A DNA stretch of 64,000 bases from Pseudobacillus lumedeiriae (GCF_044891285.1 NZ_JAUIYO010000012.1:22437-86436), one strand, 5' to 3'. Shown: positions 25,931 to 35,387, counted from the stretch's first letter. A program made the numbers and translations. Notes: a model not told the origin generated them from the letters alone.

Positions 25931-26076
25931 AATTGCGTCATTTCGAGTCTCCACATGGTGATGACGTGACCACCATTTCTATATAATCTGATCTTTGAAT
26001 TCGAATTTGTTGTAAAAAATTTGGATTGAGGGTGCAGAGATGTGCCGCAATCCAGATGGGTTTGTCTAAATAGTTT

Positions 26077-26119
26077 AAAAAATGAGGTCATGCTGTTAGG
26101 AGCATGACCTCATTTTTTA
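26077..26119. terminator. Terminator downstream of the dioxygenase genes
   Basis: AAAAATGAGGTCATGCT pairs with AGCATGACCTCATTTTT around GTTAGG. The stem is symmetrical, so it works in both directions. A group II intron fragment starts directly behind the T run. Confidence 0.9.
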
Positions 26120-26120
26120 T

Positions 26121-26450
26121 GTGCGCCCGGCATGGGCGATAGCTTGGTGGTAAAAGCCCACTACAGGCTTGGCAGTAGGAACTGTTAGTCAATAGCAAGG
26201 GTGTCCAACTTGAGGTGGAACCTGAAGGAAGGTGGAGAAGAATTCTCGAACTGACGAACAGAAACTATATACAAGGCTGAATTGGGACGAACAAGTCTGC
26301 ATAACAAGATAAAGTCCAATACTGCCCGAATCCCATACAGTAAATATAGCAGTTACATGAGAAGAAGGTTATCGTTCTTACCGGGGAGGTCTCGCGGACG
26401 AGCAAATTACGCTCGGTTGAAACAAGATTTATCGTGAGAAGTCAGCAGAG
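26121..26450 (+). ncRNA. 5' fragment of a bacterial group IIC intron (truncated)
   Basis: The segment starts GTGCGCCCGGCATGGGCG and contains GGCAGTAGGAACTGTTAG, GCAAGGGTGTCC, AACCTGAAGGAAGG, TCTGCATAACAA, AAAGTCC, CTTACCGGGGAGGTCT and GAAGTCAGCAGAG. The order matches the ribozyme part of class C introns such as the Oceanobacillus iheyensis intron. It lies directly behind a terminator hairpin, the known target of class C introns. The reverse transcriptase frame and domains V-VI are missing, so it cannot splice or move. The remaining stretch to 26698 has no gene. Confidence 0.8.
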
Positions 26451-26680
26451 TTGAGGTGGCTTGCCTGAGTGGCAAGTCTTTTATTTTGAATTTGGCCTTG
26501 CCATTCAATTTTTTATAAGGTGTAACATTAGAGTTGACGGGGTATGTTGGTTTGAGTAAATTCATGATGATACAAGCATTCTCCGAAAGAACGGGTATTT
26601 CCAAGGGAATAAGAAAAAATGGATTTTGGAATAGTAAGAAGTGTATAGATTTTACTCAGGAAAATAATTTCTTGAAAATG

Positions 26681-26709
26681 TTTACAATTTTTTATTGGCA
26701 CATTATTAT
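26681..26709 (+). promoter_or_regulatory. Promoter of the HTH regulator gene
   Basis: TTTACA at 26681-26686 and TATTAT at 26704-26709 are separated by 17 bases. The -10 box lies inside the 36-bp palindrome. Confidence 0.55.
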
Positions 26710-26734
26710 CATTATTAATAATGATAATAATGTG
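26699..26734. promoter_or_regulatory. 36-bp perfect palindrome, probable operator
   Basis: CACATTATTATCATTATT is followed directly by its exact reverse complement, with no spacer. The palindrome covers the likely -10 box and ends 15 bases before the start codon of the HTH regulator gene, a typical place for an autorepressor operator. Confidence 0.65.
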
Positions 26735-26749
26735 AAGAAAGGATTTATC

Positions 26750-27250
26750 ATGAAGCAATCAAAAGCAGACGTAATATTACATCTTGTGCGAATGAGAATT
26801 GTACAAACATTAATCAATGGAAGAAAATTAACAGTTCAGCAGCTTGGAGAAAATCTTCAGGATATACCACAAGCAACTTTGTATCGCCATTTAAAAAGAA
26901 TGTTACATGCTAAAGTTATAGAAGTTGTAGAAGAAAATCCTGTTAGGGGTGCAGTTGAAAAAGTCTATGCATTACCAAAGTCATCCGGATCCATATCTGC
27001 TGAAGAAATTTCAAATTGGAATGTCGAAGAACATATGGACTCCTTTATGAAATTTTTCTCAATTGTTTTAGCTGACTTTGAAAGATATATAGCTCAAGAG
27101 GATTTTGATTTACAAAAGGTAGTGTTAAAAGTTTTGCAAAACCTTGCATTAATACCGACATTTATCCGAGTTATTCGCATAAATATATTCAGATGGAGCA
27201 CCACGCTTTGGACAGTTCAAGCTTCAAAAGCGTTATTCTCCAGATACTAA
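26750..27250 (+). CDS. Winged-helix (HTH) transcriptional regulator with an atypical C-terminus
   Basis: The 166-residue frame starts MKQSKADVILHLVRMRIVQ behind AAGAAAGG. It has a winged-helix domain (about 5-75; LTVQQLGENLQDIPQATLYR, then HLKRMLHAKVIEVVEENPV), like Bacillus HTH_20-type regulators paired with membrane proteins. Residues after about 125 do not resemble the family. The +1 frame from about 27160 to 27266 is open and reads plausibly (DIYPSYSHKYIQ), so a frameshift or rearrangement is possible. A longer frame from 26534 is probably not used because it would run through the promoter and palindrome. Confidence 0.7.
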   Translation: MKQSKADVILHLVRMRIVQTLINGRKLTVQQLGENLQDIPQATLYRHLKRMLHAKVIEVVEENPVRGAVEKVYALPKSSGSISAEEISNWNVEEHMDSFMKFFSIVLADFERYIAQEDFDLQKVVLKVLQNLALIPTFIRVIRINIFRWSTTLWTVQASKALFSRY

Positions 27251-27369
27251 TCGAGGGAAACTTATAACTTAACTTTTCTGGAGTTTAAATAATTTGAAGA
27301 TCATCAAGCAGGGGAAAGAGGCGCAAAGGAAATTAGCAACGATTACAATGAAAAGAGAGAAGGGTCAAT

Positions 27370-28137
27370 ATGGTCAGTCATGTTACAATCATTTCAATGT
27401 TTATTCCGATTTTATTTTCTTTCTTATTATTTGCTGGGCTGATTTTGTTTTATAAAAAGAAAACAGGCATCTATATTAAGCCATTGATCATTGGGAGTAT
27501 TGGATTTATTGTGATTACACAAATTCTAGAAAAGGTATTGCACGTTGTAGTGTTAACAAATTTCCCTAATTATTCAGATCATCCATGGTTATTTGGATTA
27601 TATGGAGGAATGGCAGCAGGGTTATTTGAAGAGCTCGGGAGATTCATATTATTTACATGGATACTTAAAAAATATCTTAATTTTAAAGGTGGAATATCCT
27701 TTGGTATTGGTTGGGGAGGCATTGAAGCAGTTGTATTAATGCTTACAATCATGTTACCAAACATTATCTTTGCTTACATGATTAATGCAGGAACCTTTGA
27801 GACTGCGTTAGCTGGGCAAGTGCCAAGTGATCAATTACCAACATTAAAAGAAACAGTATTAAATCAAGGGGCATCATTTTATTTATTGGCCTGTGTAGAA
27901 CGATTCTCTGCTGTTTTCATACAAATGGCCTTAAGCTTATTCGTTTTGTCGGCAGTGGTTAAAAGAAAATTTGTATATGTTATGTATGCTATTCTCATTC
28001 ATGCTGCTATTGATTTTCCTTTTGCATTCTATCAAACAGGTCATATAAAAAGTTTATGGATACTTGAATTATATCTGGCCATCATAGGAGTATTTTCGTT
28101 TGTATTTATAAAGAAAGTTGAGAAAAGTATACACTAG
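27370..28137 (+). CDS. YhfC-family intramembrane glutamic-type protease
   Basis: The 255-residue membrane protein has about seven helices. It carries the YhfC/CPBP-like motifs FEELGRF (Glu87/Glu88) in one helix, GIGWGGIEA (Glu119) in the next, and a late LIHAAIDFPFAF with a possible metal or catalytic His. B. subtilis YhfC is the namesake; its substrate is unknown. The HTH regulator gene lies 119 bases upstream on the same strand, and such pairs recur in Bacillus, so the regulator may control it. Its start is an ATG behind AGAGAAGGG. Confidence 0.85.
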   Translation: MVSHVTIISMFIPILFSFLLFAGLILFYKKKTGIYIKPLIIGSIGFIVITQILEKVLHVVVLTNFPNYSDHPWLFGLYGGMAAGLFEELGRFILFTWILKKYLNFKGGISFGIGWGGIEAVVLMLTIMLPNIIFAYMINAGTFETALAGQVPSDQLPTLKETVLNQGASFYLLACVERFSAVFIQMALSLFVLSAVVKRKFVYVMYAILIHAAIDFPFAFYQTGHIKSLWILELYLAIIGVFSFVFIKKVEKSIH

Positions 28138-28300
28138 GAAATAAAAGGGTGCGAAAACTAATCTATTATTGGTATAAGAGTATTATTCTGCATAGTGGAA
28201 CATGGTTAAATTGCAGTTTGCACATCCTTAACTAGCATTTCATATAAAAACCTCCTATAGGAAGTTTCTAAGGACACAGATGACCTTTATGCTTATCTTC

Positions 28301-28333
28301 CTTAGTGCTTCTTTCCAAGAAAGAAGCACTAAG
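28301..28333. repeat. Perfect inverted repeat downstream of rluF
   Basis: CTTAGTGCTTCTTTC and its exact complement are separated by CAA. It lies between the convergent YhfC and rluF genes but lacks a T run on either side. Only the left arm survives in the collapsed copy at 23109-23155. Confidence 0.7.
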
Positions 28334-28413
28334 ATTTAATTATAATGAGATTGTCCCTTTAGTTGGGAATTAATCCAATGATAATTCTACTTACACTTGA
28401 TGTTCTATAGTTT

Positions 28414-29121
28414 TTACCATTCTTTTGGCTCATAATTTAATTCTCTAAATAATTGAGTTCGCTCTTTCTTGGATAAATCTCTCCATTGTCCAGGAGGAAG
28501 GTTGCCTAAATGAATATTCATGATTCGGATTCTTTGCAATCGGTAAACGTCATATCCTAATTCAGCACACATGCGGCGAATTTGACGATTTAGTCCCTGT
28601 GTTAAAATGATTTGAAAATCAAATTTTGATAATTGAACTATTTCACAAGGAAGCGTTTTTGTACCTAGTATTTTGACACCCTCTGACATCTTCTTCAAGA
28701 ATTCAGGAGTAATTGGCTTGTCCACTGAAACGATATATTCTTTTTCATGCTTATTTTCAGAACGCAGAATTTTGTTAACAATGTCTCCATCGTTCGTAAG
28801 AAGTATTAAGCCCTCGGAATCTTTATCCAGACGCCCAATATTAAATATTCTTAATGGATGGTTGACCAAATCAACAATATTCCCCTTTACCCCTTTTTCT
28901 GTTGTACTAGTAATGCCTACAGGTTTATTTAAGGCAATGTAGACATGATTTCTTGCTACTCGGATTGGATTTCCATCTACTCGAACGTCATCCCCAGCTT
29001 CAACTTGGCTGCCTATAGTTGCACGTTTACCATTAATAGTAACTCTTCCATCGGTAATTAATTTATCGGCACCCCGTCTAGATGCTTTTCCAGCTTCACT
29101 TATATATTTATTAATGCGCAT
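28414..29121 (-). CDS. rluF: 23S rRNA pseudouridine synthase, RluF type
   Basis: The 235-residue enzyme has an N-terminal S4 RNA-binding domain (about 1-50; MRINKYISEAGKASRRGADK) and a pseudouridine synthase domain with catalytic Asp99 in GRLDKDSEGL. It ends in GLNRQIRRMCAELGY and LPPGQWRDLS. RluF acts on U2604 of 23S rRNA and, in some bacteria, on a tRNA. The gene is intact and lies opposite to its neighbours. Parts of its 3' end and both flanks are also present as a deleted copy at 23109-23265. Confidence 0.92.
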   Translation of the reverse strand: MRINKYISEAGKASRRGADKLITDGRVTINGKRATIGSQVEAGDDVRVDGNPIRVARNHVYIALNKPVGITSTTEKGVKGNIVDLVNHPLRIFNIGRLDKDSEGLILLTNDGDIVNKILRSENKHEKEYIVSVDKPITPEFLKKMSEGVKILGTKTLPCEIVQLSKFDFQIILTQGLNRQIRRMCAELGYDVYRLQRIRIMNIHLGNLPPGQWRDLSKKERTQLFRELNYEPKEW

Positions 29122-29376
29122 GTTGACACATCCTTAATCAGTGATTGTTTTATTAGATACTAACTATACTTTATTTTAAGGATGAATTACATACTATTAT
29201 TTCGATACAACCGATAAAAGTTTGTTTCAAAAGAAGCCGCTTTTTCAGCTGCAATTGTTATTTTTATTTTAATTAAAATCCTCTTTTCTTTTAAATAGCG
29301 ATATACAGTTTATATTGGTATATTTTAGTCTTTAATTGAATATTTATTCTTCAAAACTCCCTCAGCCTTAATCACC

Positions 29377-29559
29377 CTTGTCGAAAAATTCCTCAATACG
29401 TCTTTTCACTATAAGCAGCGTAAATGGATTTATACAGCAGAATGCAAAAGCAATCTCGAAAATCAAAGTGATAACTTTGACTCAATAAAAAGAGAACACC
29501 TTTATAGGGGACCAGTCTTTCATACGAATAGAGGCAATCAAAAACTCAAATATTACTGA
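29377..29559 (+). pseudogene. Possible IS3-type transposase relic
   Basis: A 60-codon frame without a start contains LVEKFLNTSFHYKQRKW and later PVFHTNRGNQ. The latter resembles the HSDRGSQ region around the second catalytic Asp of IS3-type integrase cores, with Asp replaced by Asn. The rest is too diverged to place. The frame ends 38 bases before the M20 peptidase gene. This is a weak call. Confidence 0.3.
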
Positions 29560-29597
29560 TTAGGCATCTTTTAAAATTGAAAGAGGAGACCAAGACA

Positions 29598-30785
29598 ATG
29601 AAAAAAGTTTTAATGGACATGTTAGAAGCACGTAAAGAAGAAATGATTGAAATTCGCCGCTATTTACATGAAAACCCTGAATTATCCTTTAAAGAAGAGA
29701 AAACAGCTCAATATATTTTAGACTTCTATAAGGGAAAAGAAGTAGAAGTTCAGTCCAATGTAGGGAATGGACATGGGATAATCGTGACTATTAAAGGTGA
29801 AAAACCGGGAAAAACGATTGGTCTTCGTGCAGATTTTGATGCGCTTCCGATTGTGGAAGAAACCGAGCTCCCTTTTAAATCGAAGAATGAAGGCGTTATG
29901 CATGCATGTGGTCATGATGGACATACGGCTTATTTATTAGTACTTGCCGATTGCTTAATCCAATTGAAAGACGAGATTCCTGGTACAATCAAAATCATTC
30001 ACCAGCATGCAGAAGAAGTACCGCCTGGAGGAGCGAAAAGCATTGTAGACTCGGGAGCGCTTGATGCCCTCGATAATATTTTTGGAATTCATTTACTTCC
30101 ACTGAATCCATCGGGTGTTGTGGGCTTCCATAGTGGTTTTTCCATGGCTGGCAGGTCTTATTTTAAATTAGGAATTCAAGGTGTTGGAGGTCATGGCTCT
30201 TCCCCACATATGGCAAATGATGCGATCGTCGCAGGTTCCTATTTTGTCACAGCTATCCAAACAATTATTAGCCGCCGTATAAATCCGTTTGATATGGGTG
30301 TTATCACGATTGGTTCCTTTGACGGAAAAGGTACCTTTAACGTCATTAAAGATCGGGTGGAGCTAGAGGGAGATATTCGCTATATGAATGTGGAAACGAA
30401 GAAGATCATTGAGAAGGAAGCCCGCCGTATTGTCAGTGGAATCGAAGCTGAGTTTGGTGTGCAATGTGAGTTAACTTATACTTCTGATTACCCGCCATTG
30501 TATAATGATCCAGAGGTTACCGCAGAAGTGAAAGCAAGTCTTGAAGGTGCGAATGACCCAGATATTAAGCAGGTTATTGAGTATCCAATGATGTCGCCAT
30601 CCGAAGACTTTGCCTACTATTTAGAAAAAATTCCTGGCTGCTTCTTTTACATTGGCGCTGCTCCAAAAGGGGGCGAAAAGCCATACTACAATCACCATCC
30701 GAAATTTAACATTGATGAAGATGCGCTGATTGTCGCAGCAAAATCAGTAGGATATGTTGTTTGCGGCTACTATGGGTTAGAGTAA
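29598..30785 (+). CDS. M20 family metallopeptidase / amidohydrolase
   Basis: The 395-residue enzyme has the M20D layout. The metal motif HACGHDGHTA near residue 95 and HQHAEEVPPGG near 130 supply zinc ligands and the catalytic Glu. A lid domain carries GVGGHGSSPH, and a late PMMSPSEDFAYY motif follows. Family members remove N-acyl groups from amino acids or peptides. I chose the ATG at 29598 behind AAGAGGAGA; an upstream in-frame start at 29577 is less likely. The EamA transporter gene 220 bases downstream might move its product. Confidence 0.9.
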   Translation: MKKVLMDMLEARKEEMIEIRRYLHENPELSFKEEKTAQYILDFYKGKEVEVQSNVGNGHGIIVTIKGEKPGKTIGLRADFDALPIVEETELPFKSKNEGVMHACGHDGHTAYLLVLADCLIQLKDEIPGTIKIIHQHAEEVPPGGAKSIVDSGALDALDNIFGIHLLPLNPSGVVGFHSGFSMAGRSYFKLGIQGVGGHGSSPHMANDAIVAGSYFVTAIQTIISRRINPFDMGVITIGSFDGKGTFNVIKDRVELEGDIRYMNVETKKIIEKEARRIVSGIEAEFGVQCELTYTSDYPPLYNDPEVTAEVKASLEGANDPDIKQVIEYPMMSPSEDFAYYLEKIPGCFFYIGAAPKGGEKPYYNHHPKFNIDEDALIVAAKSVGYVVCGYYGLE

Positions 30786-31008
30786 CAGGCTAGGTTGAAA
30801 AGCCTTTCGACTTAGCAAGGTAAGAGCAGAAACCTCAGTTAGATTCGTTACGGGGAATCTGACCCATATTTACAACTGCACGCATATCATCACTTCTCTG
30901 TCTTGAGATGCTGATAAATGGGTTTATGGTTTTTAAATTGTAAAAACTATTTGAAGTGCTAGAAATCTATATTAAAATACTTCTATCAAAGGGAAAGAAG
31001 GATCTTTA

Positions 31009-31845
31009 ATGTGGATTGCAGCAGCAGTACTGACGATGTTTTGTTTTGGAGTTAATAATATGATTTTTAAGGTTACATCAGGAAAAGGATTATCAAAAGT
31101 GCATATGCAGTTTTTCTTTTATCTGATTGCGTGTTTATTAATGTTTGGCTATGGAACAGTTGTAGGATTTGCCTCATTTAATGGATTAACCATTGTACTA
31201 GGTGCGTTTATCGGCATATTGAATGCAAACGGTAATATTCAAATGTCAAAGGCGTTTGAAAAAGGACCTGCGAGTTTAACATCGCCGCTTATTAGCACAA
31301 ATACGGTGATTCCGATACTAAGTGCGGCACTTATTTTCCACGAGAATATTACCTTACTTCAGTGGATTGGCATTATTGTTATGCTTGCTTCTGCAGTCAT
31401 TATTCAATATGTACCAAGTAGTGGGGGGAAAATAGATTATAAGCCGTGGATGTATCGCATTTTATTATCGATTGTATCGTTTGGTGTACTAGGTGTGTTG
31501 ATGAAAACGTCTTCTCATTTACATATTGATTCTATCAATACGCTTGTTTGTATGTATGGCGGCGGTGCCGCTTATTTACTCATTAATAGTTTGATCATGA
31601 AGGAAAACTGGCAGCGTACAGAGTTGAAATTTGGTGCAATGATTGGATGTTTTAGTGTTGTGGGTTATAGCAGCTACTTTTTTGCTCTTGATACAGGAGT
31701 AGCAAGTATTGTGTTCCCCATTGTTAGTTTAAGTTGTTTAGTTGTCGTTCTCGGCAGCTGCTGGCTATTGAAAGAAAGGCTTAAAATGTATCAAATCATC
31801 GGGGTTATATCTGCACTAGCTGGTATTGTGCTAACCAAAATATAA
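31009..31845 (+). CDS. EamA-type (DMT superfamily) membrane transporter
   Basis: The 278-residue protein has ten predicted membrane helices made of two EamA repeats (about 5-135 and 145-276). The first is marked by GPASLTSPLISTNTVIP and VMLASAVIIQY, the second by GVASIVFPIVSLSCLVV. Such carriers often export amino acids or other small metabolites. Its place after an M20 deacylase suggests an amino-acid-like substrate, but that is inference. AGAAGGATC precedes the ATG. The gap 30786-31008 shows no gene. Confidence 0.85.
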   Translation: MWIAAAVLTMFCFGVNNMIFKVTSGKGLSKVHMQFFFYLIACLLMFGYGTVVGFASFNGLTIVLGAFIGILNANGNIQMSKAFEKGPASLTSPLISTNTVIPILSAALIFHENITLLQWIGIIVMLASAVIIQYVPSSGGKIDYKPWMYRILLSIVSFGVLGVLMKTSSHLHIDSINTLVCMYGGGAAYLLINSLIMKENWQRTELKFGAMIGCFSVVGYSSYFFALDTGVASIVFPIVSLSCLVVVLGSCWLLKERLKMYQIIGVISALAGIVLTKI

Positions 31846-31910
31846 CAAAAAACATTCATACGAATGATCATTGTTTTTTATAAAATTTCATTTGTTCTAC
31901 AACCGTGAAT

Positions 31911-31932
31911 AAGGGACTTCTTCAAGTCCCTT
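31911..31932. terminator. Hairpin between the EamA and SDR genes
   Basis: AAGGGACTT pairs with AAGTCCCTT around CTTC. The T run is short, so its terminator strength is uncertain; it lies between convergent genes. Confidence 0.5.
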
Positions 31933-32035
31933 AATTAGTCTAAATAGGTATTATCCATTATGTCTTATCTCTTAGGCTTCCATAAGGTTAATGAAGTTAA
32001 AATGCGGAGTCATTGAGGGGATAAAAATTGACATC

Positions 32036-32974
32036 TTAGTCTTCGGTGAGCAAGGTGCTCAACCTCCATATCTGTTCAACATTTTGAGGATCTGCTGCGT
32101 ATCTAGGGTAGCTGTTTGAGCCGAGTATGTTCTTCAATTGTGTCAAGCCTTTTTCATTTGTTGATGGTTTAACAACCTCTCTCTTATGATTGATCAGTTG
32201 GCCCGTAACATTCTTAAATTCATCCGAAGTGCAAATGTGAAAGTAGTTATCAGCCATGCCTGCTGGTAAGGGATTGGTTATATTTTGTAACAATGCAAAC
32301 ACTTTCCAAAAGGAATGCATTTTTTTAATCGTTTCTTTTGATAGTTTTACGCGGTTAATTTGAAGTGCATTGACTTTGATCCCCATGCTTTTATATTCCT
32401 CGGCCAGTTTGAAAGTGAGCATCAATAGGGCCATTTTTGAGTCCCCATACATCTTATAAGTACTATAAGGCCGTGTACCCCTTAATTCTCCACGCAAGTT
32501 ATCGAACTCGATCTTCCTTTTCGGGTCAAAGAAATTTTTAATGTTTGTCGTACAAGCATGGAGGATTCTTGGGTCTGGTGATTTTGCAAGATGATCTGCC
32601 AATAAACGAGTCATCAAAAAAGGACCAAATGTGTTAGTAGCGAAAGATAATTCGATATGCTCGGGACTAAGTTTATATTCTTTTTCACCGTGATTTAAGT
32701 AGGCGGCATTATGTATCAGGATATCTAGCCGTGGGTATTTGGACTTAAAAGCTGTACAAAATGTGCGAATAGAATCAAAAGAAGAAATATCAAGCTGCAT
32801 CAGATCGACATTGATGTTTTTAGTTATTTCAATCACGTTTTCCTGTACGGCTGTACTAATCTCCATATTGCGGCAAGCCATGATCACATGATACCCTTCT
32901 GTTGCAAATTTAAGGGCAGCTGCTTTACCAATTCCGGAATTTGCTCCTGTAATGATAACAGTTTTTTCTTTCAT
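32036..32974 (-). CDS. Short-chain dehydrogenase/reductase (retinol-dehydrogenase-like)
   Basis: The 312-residue protein has the NAD(P)-binding motif TGANSGIGKAAA near the start, LIHNAAY in place of the NNAG motif, and the catalytic YGDSK (YxxxK). The usual active-site Ser is replaced by Thr in HACTTNIKN, so activity may be altered. The substrate is unknown. AGGAGGGTC precedes the ATG on the minus strand. It stands alone, convergent with the EamA gene. Confidence 0.88.
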   Translation of the reverse strand: MKEKTVIITGANSGIGKAAALKFATEGYHVIMACRNMEISTAVQENVIEITKNINVDLMQLDISSFDSIRTFCTAFKSKYPRLDILIHNAAYLNHGEKEYKLSPEHIELSFATNTFGPFLMTRLLADHLAKSPDPRILHACTTNIKNFFDPKRKIEFDNLRGELRGTRPYSTYKMYGDSKMALLMLTFKLAEEYKSMGIKVNALQINRVKLSKETIKKMHSFWKVFALLQNITNPLPAGMADNYFHICTSDEFKNVTGQLINHKREVVKPSTNEKGLTQLKNILGSNSYPRYAADPQNVEQIWRLSTLLTED

Positions 32975-33517
32975 AACGACCCTCCTATTTTTTTATTCAT
33001 ACTTGAACCTTCCAGTCCTCATTTATGAATTTGTGCGGCAGTTATTATATTCGTAGTGGTGCTGGTGCTGTCTAAAATGTAAATCATCGGACATTCATCT
33101 GTTGACCGCTATGATACAAATACCTGTTTAAAAAAAATTCATTTATATTCCAATCATTCCTTTAAGAAGGTGATCTTGTTTCACTATTTCTACAAGAATT
33201 CTCATACTCCTGTTCCTGGTAACCCGTGGTACCATATACCATTCTTTTTCTGGTTTGAAATGGCCTAAGCAGCCAGCTTCGATCGGTTTTTTATCATTAT
33301 GTTGAGTGTCGCGTGTTTATTCATAAATACAAGCGTCAAATAAGCTAAGATGCATATACAAAAAGTTCTCATTCAATTCCCGATTTTAGTGTATGAAATC
33401 CACATTCGATACAAATGATAAAAATACGATCTAATTATTTAAAGGTAGATGATCGTTCTAACTGAAGAGTACAGACTTGTATGCTGAAGAAATCTAAATT
33501 TAAAGGAGGGATGTTTC
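32975..33517. other. Intergenic stretch without a recognisable gene
   Basis: The 543 bases between the SDR gene and the DUF378 gene are AT-rich, with stop codons in all frames. I see no tRNA, riboswitch or strong hairpin. Promoters for both divergent genes must lie here, but none is clear. Confidence 0.6.
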
Positions 33518-33829
33518 ATGAGAACCCTACAAAGAATTGCCTTAACATTAACAATAATTGGGGCTATTAATTGGGGATTAATTGGTTTTTTCCGTTTTGA
33601 TTTGGTAGCAGCATTATTTGGCGGGCAAGGCGCTTTTTTATCAAGAGTTATTTATAGTCTAGTCGGGCTAAGCGGATTATTCTGTTTAACCCTGTTGTTC
33701 AAGGAATGGGAAGAGAAGGATACTGAAGAAGTTAACAGACGTGACTACGGTAAACTTAATTATGGAACTGAATTTGGTGAGGAAACAGACCTATCTGATT
33801 TTAAAAAAACTGACAGAGAAGATGATTAA
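33518..33829 (+). CDS. DUF378 family small membrane protein
   Basis: The 103-residue protein has two membrane helices (about 7-27 and 38-60) with the DUF378 signature GAINWGLIGFFRFDLVAALF. A charged cytoplasmic tail of about 40 residues follows, longer than in B. subtilis YuzA-like proteins. The function is unknown. AAGGAGGG precedes the ATG, and a hairpin follows the stop. Confidence 0.9.
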   Translation: MRTLQRIALTLTIIGAINWGLIGFFRFDLVAALFGGQGAFLSRVIYSLVGLSGLFCLTLLFKEWEEKDTEEVNRRDYGKLNYGTEFGEETDLSDFKKTDREDD

Positions 33830-33839
33830 GAAGAAAATA

Positions 33840-33871
33840 AAGAAAGCCGTGCAGCTGCATGGTTTTCTTTA
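33840..33871 (+). terminator. Terminator of the DUF378 gene
   Basis: AAAGAAAGCCGTGCA pairs, with two wobble or mismatched positions, with TGCATGGTTTTCTTT and is followed by T-rich sequence. Confidence 0.65.
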
Positions 33872-33981
33872 CTTTTCATTATGATAGGTGTTAAAGGATT
33901 ATTTGTCGCCTACATTAATAAAGTAAAACATCAGCTTCCAATAGAAATCTGGTATTTTTGGCTTAACAGGAATAAAGTTCT

Positions 33982-35249
33982 CTAAAACCTAGTTTCCATA
34001 CTGCCAATTTTGATCGTTATATCTTTGAGAGCCGCTTTCCCGCGATTGTTCTTTTTAGTAAATAGGATGGGACGGTCCCAAATAACATCAAATAGGGCTG
34101 GACCAACTAAAGTCTCTTTATCAATATATATCCTAAAGATTATAAAAGCTTCCTTATTATTATCAACTCCGTAGGCCTTTCCGTTCGGGTTGCCCGTACT
34201 GTACGGTACGAGAATTTCCATTCCTTCTTCCTCGCCATTTTACACACATAATAGAACTTCTCATTTTCGTAGCCTTCTGGGAAAAGTTCGGCCGCAGAGT
34301 CTTTGAACTCAACGGTTGTGTTCGCTACAGCTACACCATTAAAAAGCTCCGCTCCATAGAAGCTTGCATTGGAGAAGACGGCTTTTCCGGTTTGTTCGTG
34401 ATTCACACCATAAAGGATAATAAAATCATCATCAGATTCCAATTGGAAATGATCTGATCGAATGTAGATCGCATCTCTGTTATCTGCCCGTACATTGACA
34501 TCATTTAAGCTAGCCTCAAATCCTTTGATAATTTCTAGATCGAAATTCAGGTCAATATGATCAAATTCTTCACTTCCATACTTGGCAAGAATCTGATTCC
34601 TGAGGTAATCCAATTCATCTCTTGCATGAGGAACAATTTGAAATTCAGTGATGCCCGTCTCCTTGATTTTAAGCTTCGGAACTGGCCAAGGGTTTAGGCT
34701 TGTGTAAGGAGTTTTAGGTGTAATTCGATATACCTTCATATAGCGGCTCTCATAAAAAAGGAAAAGGTCTCCTTCCCTTTTTCAAGGCCCATGTTTACCA
34801 AGCCCGCTGTAATCCTTTCCAGGTTTATTTTCAACAAACCCAAGATAGTTCCGAAAACCGAAATAAACAGCGGACGGAGGTGTCTGTCCGATTAATACAA
34901 CAGCCTCATCAGACCTGAGTTTATAAGTAAATCCAGGTGCTGCGTAATTTATATTAGCAGGGTAATTAGTAGGAGCATTTGGGTCATATCCAATTGGTCG
35001 GTCCTGCCCTTAGGATGGATGCTGATTAGGAGCTGGCGGCAGTAAGACGGATGAATAGGGGGTACCAGCATGATTCCCCATACAATTATCTACAACGCCT
35101 TCACTGCAAAGCTTTAGTATGTCTAAATACTTTAATTCACCTTCCTGTACAATAAAACCCCTTTCTTCTAATGTTGAGACAAACTTATTAACGTTTCTGT
35201 TATGATCAGCAAGTTCATCCATCAGCGGGTTTTGATCCATCCACTTCAT
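33982..35249 (-). pseudogene. Broken gene for an unrecognised protein of about 420 residues
   Basis: Three minus-strand pieces read as one protein. The first (35249-35010, MKWMDQNPLMDELADHNRN) ends at a TAA at 35010-35012, after which the same frame continues to about 34790 (GFTYKLRSDEAVVLIGQ). A frameshift near 34790 leads into the long piece through MKVYRITPKTPY (34739-34225). A second frameshift near 34215-34225 leads into EILVPYSTGNPNGKA to the stop at 33982. One stop plus two frameshifts make it inactive, unless the sequence has errors. I do not recognise the family; no membrane segments or known catalytic motifs are visible. Confidence 0.65.
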
Positions 35250-35387
35250 CTACTTAACGTTTGTGGAAAGTCCTGATAATTATGATAGGAACAACTAGTG
35301 AATTTTGTACCTATTTCGAAATATCGGTCCAAACATTTTATATGAATCTGCATAAACTTAAGAAAGGAGGGAGGTGTTCGTATACCA

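Noticed and set aside
26534..26749. N-terminal extension of the HTH regulator (72 codons)
   Set aside because: It would run through the promoter and the 36-bp palindrome, and its sequence is low-complexity (IIIIINNDNN). The ATG at 26750 has a ribosome binding site and the family start.
20691..29600. A Ccr serine recombinase or other integrase for the SCC-like island
   Set aside because: I read this region for serine recombinase and integrase motifs and found only the IS256 and IS3-like relics. No recombinase is encoded here.
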